A DNA stretch of 64,000 bases from CAIQQQ01 sp040399685 (GTDB taxonomy: Bacteria; Pseudomonadota; Alphaproteobacteria; Acetobacterales; Acetobacteraceae), in the NCBI GenBank assembly GCA_040399685.1, contig JBBART010000005.1, positions 62,001-126,000 of the forward strand, written 5' to 3'. The notes under the pieces were generated by a model. The model did not search any database. It saw only the letters and a list, made by a program, of their open reading frames with translations, and was not told where the DNA came from. The position numbers and the translations under genes are program-made. Of this stretch, positions 60,437 to 64,000 are shown piece after piece. Position 1 is the first letter of the stretch; every line of letters starts with the position of its first letter.

Positions 60437-60925
60437 TCAATGGCATTTGAAATAATCGAACGGCTCGCGGCAGTCCTCGCAGCGCCACAGCGCCTTGCAA
60501 CTGGTCGAACCGAATTCGGCGATGCGCGTGGTGTTGGTCGAGGCGCAGCGAGGGCAGGCGACCACATCGACGCTGAACAAGGCCCTGCGTCCGGTCGCGC
60601 CCCCCACAGCGGGTGGGGCGATGCCGTATTCGGTCAGCTTGCGCCGGCCTTCCAGGGTCATCCAATCGGTGGTCCAGGCGGGGTGCAGCACGGTCACGAC
60701 CCGGGCCGGTGCAATGCCGGCACGGTCCAGCGCGGTTTCAATTTCCAGCGCGATCATGTTCATCGCCGGACAGCCGGAATAGGTGGGGGTGATCACCACT
60801 TCCATCGTGCCATCCGCCTCACGCACCTCGCGCAGCACACCGAGATCGGCGATGGTCAACACCGGAATTTCGGGGTCGCACACCGCGGCGGCAACGGCCC
60901 AGGCCTGCTCCCGCCGCGTTGCCAT
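60437..60925 (-). CDS. paaD: Phenylacetate epoxidase accessory protein PaaD (DUF59/MIP18 family)
   Basis: A 162-residue protein. The N-terminal DUF59 domain reads VCDPEIPVLTIADLGVLREV and TYSGCPAMNMIALEIE. The C-terminal zinc-ribbon-like part has CPRC, CKALWRCEDC and a final FKCH. It is needed for epoxidase maturation, probably Fe-S or iron loading. It overlaps the paaC stop by one base (TGATG). Confidence 0.94.
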   Translation of the reverse strand: MATRREQAWAVAAAVCDPEIPVLTIADLGVLREVREADGTMEVVITPTYSGCPAMNMIALEIETALDRAGIAPARVVTVLHPAWTTDWMTLEGRRKLTEYGIAPPAVGGATGRRALFSVDVVACPRCASTNTTRIAEFGSTSCKALWRCEDCREPFDYFKCH

Positions 60926-61680
60926 CACCAGGTGGCCGCCGGAATCAGCCGCTGCATGTATTGCAGTTCGGTAAGCAGATGGCCGAGATGTTCCGAATGC
61001 CGCCCCTGGCGACCACCGGCCTGCATCCAGCCGTCTTGCGGAATGTTGAGCGTTGCGACGAGCAGGGTTTCGCGCACCGTCTCTTTCCACACGCCGCGCA
61101 GCGATTCCGGGTCGATGGCGACGCCGGACGCGATCAACTCCGCATCTTCTACGTCGACGGCGAACAACTCGCCGGTATAGGGCCAAAGATGGTTCAGCGC
61201 GTCTGCGATGCGGGCATGGCTTTCTTCCGTGCCGTCGCCCAGCCGCAGCACCCATTCGGCGGAATGGCGCAAATGATAAGCCATCTCCTTCTCCGATTTG
61301 GCGGCAATCGCGGCCAGGGTGGGATCGGTGGAGGCCATCATCGCCCGCCAATACGGATCGGCATACGCGGCATAGAGAAACTGCCGCAGCATGGTCTCGG
61401 CAAAATCGCCGTTTGGCTGCTCGACCAGCAATATATTTTCGTAGGCGCGCTCGTCGCGGCGATACGCGAAAGCATCCTCGTCGTGGCCCTCATCTTCGAC
61501 TTCGCCGGCATAGGTATAGAGCGAGCGGGACTGACCGAGCAGGTCAAGTCCCATGTTGGCCAGCGCCATCTCTTCTTCCATGATCGGTGCGTGGCCGCAC
61601 CATTCGCTCAGGCGGTGGCCTAGGATCAGCGCGTCATCGGCGCGGCGCAGCACGTAACGGACGAGGGGCGTCGCGGCCAC
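60925..61680 (-). CDS. paaC: Phenylacetyl-CoA 1,2-epoxidase subunit PaaC
   Basis: A 251-residue ferritin-like helical subunit: ADDALILGHRLSEWCGHAPIMEE, LDLLGQSRSLYTYAGEVE and KEMAYHLRHSAEWVLRLGDG. It is the structural partner of PaaA and lacks a full metal site. The start is GTG 61680 with a weak ribosome site, and the 200 bases upstream hold repeat copy D rather than a tight junction with paaB. Confidence 0.94.
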   Translation of the reverse strand: MAATPLVRYVLRRADDALILGHRLSEWCGHAPIMEEEMALANMGLDLLGQSRSLYTYAGEVEDEGHDEDAFAYRRDERAYENILLVEQPNGDFAETMLRQFLYAAYADPYWRAMMASTDPTLAAIAAKSEKEMAYHLRHSAEWVLRLGDGTEESHARIADALNHLWPYTGELFAVDVEDAELIASGVAIDPESLRGVWKETVRETLLVATLNIPQDGWMQAGGRQGRHSEHLGHLLTELQYMQRLIPAATW

Positions 61681-61753
61681 CTGGATCGTGGCTGATTCTA
61701 TGGTGAGGGTGCTCCAAAATGAGGGAGTTAAGTCGGTTTTTTGGAATGAAGGC

Positions 61754-61869
61754 CTTCTTTTTCTGAAGAAAAAGAAGCAAAAAGACTTTCATTCATTTAG
61801 GCGCTCGCATCGCCGCAAAGCCTTTTTAAAACGAACAAAATTTTTTGGTTCTTTTTTTCAAAAAAGAAC
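61754..61869. repeat. Composite palindromic intergenic element, copy D (inside the paa operon)
   Basis: Hairpin 1 (61754-61777) and hairpin 2 (61848-61869) are identical in arm sequence to copy B. The core is degenerate, with only a short GGCG/CGCC pairing visible near 61800-61813. Unlike the other copies it lies between two codirectional genes (paaB upstream, paaC downstream), so terminator activity here would reduce paaCDE expression. Confidence 0.85.
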
Positions 61870-61880
61870 TCTTATCTCTT

Positions 61881-62168
61881 TCACATATGCCCAACTTCGT
61901 CCGGCACTTCATAGAACGTAGGATGCCGATAGATCTTCGACGCGGTCGGCTCGAACAACATGCCCTTGTCCTGCGGATCGGACGCGGTGATCGCCGAGGA
62001 CGGCACCACCCAGAGCGAAAGCCCCTCACCGCGACGGGTATAAAGATCGCGCGCCGCCTGCAACGCCAGCGTGGCGTCCGCGGCGTGCAGGGAGCCGGCG
62101 TGCTTGTGGCTCAGGCCTTGGCGGGAGCGGATGAACACTTCCCAGATCGGCGTGTTGGGCGTGGGCAT
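61881..62168 (-). CDS. paaB: Phenylacetyl-CoA 1,2-epoxidase subunit PaaB
   Basis: A 95-residue protein: IWEVFIRSRQGLSHKHAGSL, HAADATLALQAARDLYTRRG and LWVVPSSAITASDP match PaaB exactly in order and length. It bridges PaaAC dimers in the multicomponent monooxygenase. ATG 62168 lies 17 bases after the paaA stop. Confidence 0.96.
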   Translation of the reverse strand: MPTPNTPIWEVFIRSRQGLSHKHAGSLHAADATLALQAARDLYTRRGEGLSLWVVPSSAITASDPQDKGMLFEPTASKIYRHPTFYEVPDEVGHM

Positions 62169-62185
62169 GGGATGATCCTTCGCGG

Positions 62186-63166
62186 TCAGGCTGCGGCGCG
62201 ATGCGCGCGTTTTTCGGCATAGGCGGCAGCCGCGTCACGCACCCAGGCGCCATCGGCGTGGGCTTTGCGGCGGGCCACCAGGCGTTCGCGGTTGCACGGG
62301 CCGTTTCCGGCAATGACGCGGTTGAACTCGTCCCAATCGATCGGGCCGTGATGCCAGGTGTCGCCTTCTTGCCGCAACTCAGGGTCGGGAATGGTGAGGC
62401 CGAGGTATTTTGCCTGCGGCACGGTGGCGTTGATGAATTTCTGCCGCAGTTCGTCGTTGGAGAAGCGTTTGATCTTCCAGCGCATCGAGGCGTCGGAATG
62501 GGTGCTTGCGGTGTCCGGCGGGCCGAACATCATCAGGCACGGCCACCACCAGCGGTTCAGCGCGTCCTGCGCCATCGCCTTCTGGGCGTCGTTGCCGTGC
62601 GACAGGGTGATCATGATCTCGTAGCCCTGGCGCTGGTGGAAGCTTTCTTCCTTGCACACGCGGATCATGGCGCGGGCATAGGGGCCATAAGAGCAGCGGC
62701 AGAGCGGGATCTGGTTCATGATCGCTGCCCCGTCGACTAGCCAGCCGACAGCGCCCATATCCGCCCAGGTGAGGGTTGGGTAGTTGAAGATCGACGAATA
62801 CTTGGCGCGGCCGGCCAGCAACTGATCGACCAACTGCTCGCGCCCGGTGCCCAGTGTTTCGGCGGCGGCATAGAGATACAGGCCGTGGCCGCATTCATCT
62901 TGCACTTTTGCCAGCAACGCCGCCTTGCGCCGCAGCGAGGGGGCGCGGGTGATCCAGTTGCCTTCCGGCAGCATACCGACGATTTCGGAATGCGCGTGCT
63001 GGGAAATCTGGCGGGTGAGGGTGCGGCGGTAGGCGGCCGGCATCCAGTCATTGGCTTCGATGCGTTCCTCGGCATCGATGCGCACCTGGAAGCGCGCCAG
63101 ATCGGCGGCGTCCTCAAGCACGCGTTCGTCGCCGTCGGATCGCTGGTTGAGCGCCTGGGTGTACAT
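62186..63166 (-). CDS. paaA: Phenylacetyl-CoA 1,2-epoxidase catalytic subunit PaaA
   Basis: A 326-residue di-iron subunit. KVQDECGHGLYLYAAAETLG and VCKEESFHQRQGYEIM contain the ExxH iron ligands, and RWKIKRFSNDELRQKF and the C-terminal DWDEFNRVIAGNGPCNRERL are typical of PaaA. It epoxidises the ring of phenylacetyl-CoA. First gene of paaABCDE on the minus strand; later pathway genes are not in the window. Confidence 0.96.
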   Translation of the reverse strand: MYTQALNQRSDGDERVLEDAADLARFQVRIDAEERIEANDWMPAAYRRTLTRQISQHAHSEIVGMLPEGNWITRAPSLRRKAALLAKVQDECGHGLYLYAAAETLGTGREQLVDQLLAGRAKYSSIFNYPTLTWADMGAVGWLVDGAAIMNQIPLCRCSYGPYARAMIRVCKEESFHQRQGYEIMITLSHGNDAQKAMAQDALNRWWWPCLMMFGPPDTASTHSDASMRWKIKRFSNDELRQKFINATVPQAKYLGLTIPDPELRQEGDTWHHGPIDWDEFNRVIAGNGPCNRERLVARRKAHADGAWVRDAAAAYAEKRAHRAAA

Positions 63167-63199
63167 GCGGTGAATTCCCCCTCGCCATTTGTTGAGGAA

Positions 63200-63234
63200 A
63201 ACATATCACGAAAATAATAATGATCAAGATTTTC
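63200..63234 (-). promoter_or_regulatory. Candidate paaA promoter with inverted repeat
   Basis: On the minus strand TTGATC (63227-63222) and TATGTT (63205-63200) are separated by 16 bases, a plausible sigma-70-like promoter 34 bases upstream of paaA. GAAAAT (63210-63215) and ATTTTC (63229-63234) form an inverted repeat over the -35 box and could be the PaaX operator. Confidence 0.4.
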
Positions 63235-63282
63235 CGTAACATGTTTAGGCACGATCGCGTTATGCGGGGGCTGGCGGCACGT

Positions 63283-64000
63283 TTAGTCCAAAAAGCGCTT
63301 ATAAATGAGGGTGTTGGGCGGCAGCGCTGCGCCAGTGTCGTCAATGGCGTTGGCATCGAGCCACGCCTCCGACGCTGGCAGAACCGCGCGATAGACGTCG
63401 GCGCACAGGCGGCGCGCAGTCTCGCCTGGCCAGTCGGTGGGCAGCACCTGTGTCGGCAAGAGCGGGTCGCGCAGCACGATGCGACGATATTCATGGATCA
63501 GCAGCACCCGCGCTGCCAGGGCGTCGATCCCGGAACAGATGCCGCCGTCGGCCAGAAAATCGCGCAGGGGCGTGAATGTTTCAACGAAGCCGGCATAGGA
63601 TTCACCCAGCCGGTCCAGCGGCCAGGCGCGTGCGGCCAGGATGCGCAACGTCTTGGCATCGCCCTCTGCGCGCAGCCGAAGCCCGTCGATCTCTAGCGGG
63701 CGCGGCGCCAGCCAGACGCCGGGCGCCATGGCGCCACAGCCTGCTTCCTCCATTTTTGCGCGGTTGCTGTCATCTGGCAGCAGCAGTTCGAAATGTCCCT
63801 GCCAGGGCACTGGCTGGGCGTTGTAGATACGCTGCGCCGCCGCTTCGAACTGGGCCCGCCCCTTTGTCCGCAGGCGATAGAAGCTGTTGCGCCCAACCCG
63901 GTTGCGCTCCAGCCAGCCATCGGCGGCCAGCCGCGACATCGCCGTGCGCACCACGCCCTCACCGATCTCCAACGCGCTGAAGAACGCCAGCAGCGTGCCC
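63283..64000 (-). CDS. paaX: Phenylacetate operon repressor PaaX (5' truncated by window)
   Basis: About 239 residues are visible and the frame continues past the window end. The N-terminal winged helix is partly present (EIGEGVVRTAMSRLAADGWL, then GRNSFYRLRTKGRAQFE), followed by the PaaX core with WLAPRPLE and a C-terminal domain with LLIHEYRRIVLRDPLLPTQVLP and WPGETARRLCADVY. PaaX binds phenylacetyl-CoA and represses paa operons. It lies upstream of paaA on the same strand with a 116-base gap. Confidence 0.93.
   Translation of the reverse strand, partial: GTLLAFFSALEIGEGVVRTAMSRLAADGWLERNRVGRNSFYRLRTKGRAQFEAAAQRIYNAQPVPWQGHFELLLPDDSNRAKMEEAGCGAMAPGVWLAPRPLEIDGLRLRAEGDAKTLRILAARAWPLDRLGESYAGFVETFTPLRDFLADGGICSGIDALAARVLLIHEYRRIVLRDPLLPTQVLPTDWPGETARRLCADVYRAVLPASEAWLDANAIDDTGAALPPNTLIYKRFLD

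Noticed and set aside
1..64000. CRISPR arrays, tRNA/rRNA genes, insertion sequences or prophage
   Set aside because: No regularly spaced direct repeats, no recognisable tRNA CCA-end or rRNA text, and no transposase, integrase or phage proteins among the coding regions.

Overview
The window is GC-rich chromosomal DNA with dense, frequently overlapping operons and no rRNA, tRNA, CRISPR array or transposase. Gene content (aerobic cobalamin synthesis, the large 180-kDa-type NAD-glutamate dehydrogenase, PaaX-controlled phenylacetate catabolism, flagellar fliO/fliP, a PEP-CTERM protein) points to an alphaproteobacterium. The hypothetical protein at 49596-50258 and the intergenic elements that read as FFSKK/SFFQKR when translated resemble what I recall from Acetobacteraceae; that family assignment is inference.

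Region 1 (1-14.5 kb, + strand): the tail of a DMT permease, ada, a cupin gene and a LysR regulator, then a probable aromatic-acid catabolic operon. It contains a shikimate dehydrogenase homologue, an orphan type-5 solute-binding protein, a type I extradiol dioxygenase, galB (4-oxalomesaconate hydratase), galC (HMG/CHA aldolase), galD (oxalomesaconate tautomerase), a DUF1932 dehydrogenase and a complete Liv-type ABC transporter. The galBCD set would take a ring-cleavage product to pyruvate and oxaloacetate. No LigAB/GalA-type dioxygenase is present, so the VOC-fold enzyme may fill that role.

Region 2 (14.7-32.3 kb): an Old Yellow Enzyme, a hexapeptide acetyltransferase with a PLP amino-acid decarboxylase, isolated fliO/fliP, a DEAD-box helicase divergent from a phnC-phnD-phnD-phnE-phnE phosphonate-type transporter that has tandem Pho-box-like repeats upstream, and NAD-glutamate dehydrogenase.

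Region 3 (32.3-55 kb): an aerobic-type cobalamin cluster. A B12 riboswitch at 48.3-48.5 kb faces a minus-strand operon (a newly noticed Cys-rich small ORF, DUF1636 protein, cobW, cobN, cobG, cobH, cobI, cobJ). Next come cobL-cobE-cobM and cobB-cobT-cobS, with cobK, cbiD and the cobC phosphatase interleaved on the other strand. A cobU-cobO-cobQ operon, cbiB and the cobC decarboxylase lie on the far side of a glycine-rich PEP-CTERM gene and a hypothetical gene. CbiD probably replaces CobF. cobA and the small cobaltochelatase subunits are not in the window.

Region 4 (55-64 kb): an M20 amidohydrolase, a small membrane protein, and phenylacetate catabolism. paaI-paaK (+ strand) converges on paaABCDE (- strand), and paaX runs off the end.

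Four copies of a ~120-bp composite palindromic element (two near-constant A/T hairpins around a variable core) lie at 14.5, 26.9, 59.2 and 61.8 kb. Three sit between convergent operons; one splits paaAB from paaCDE.
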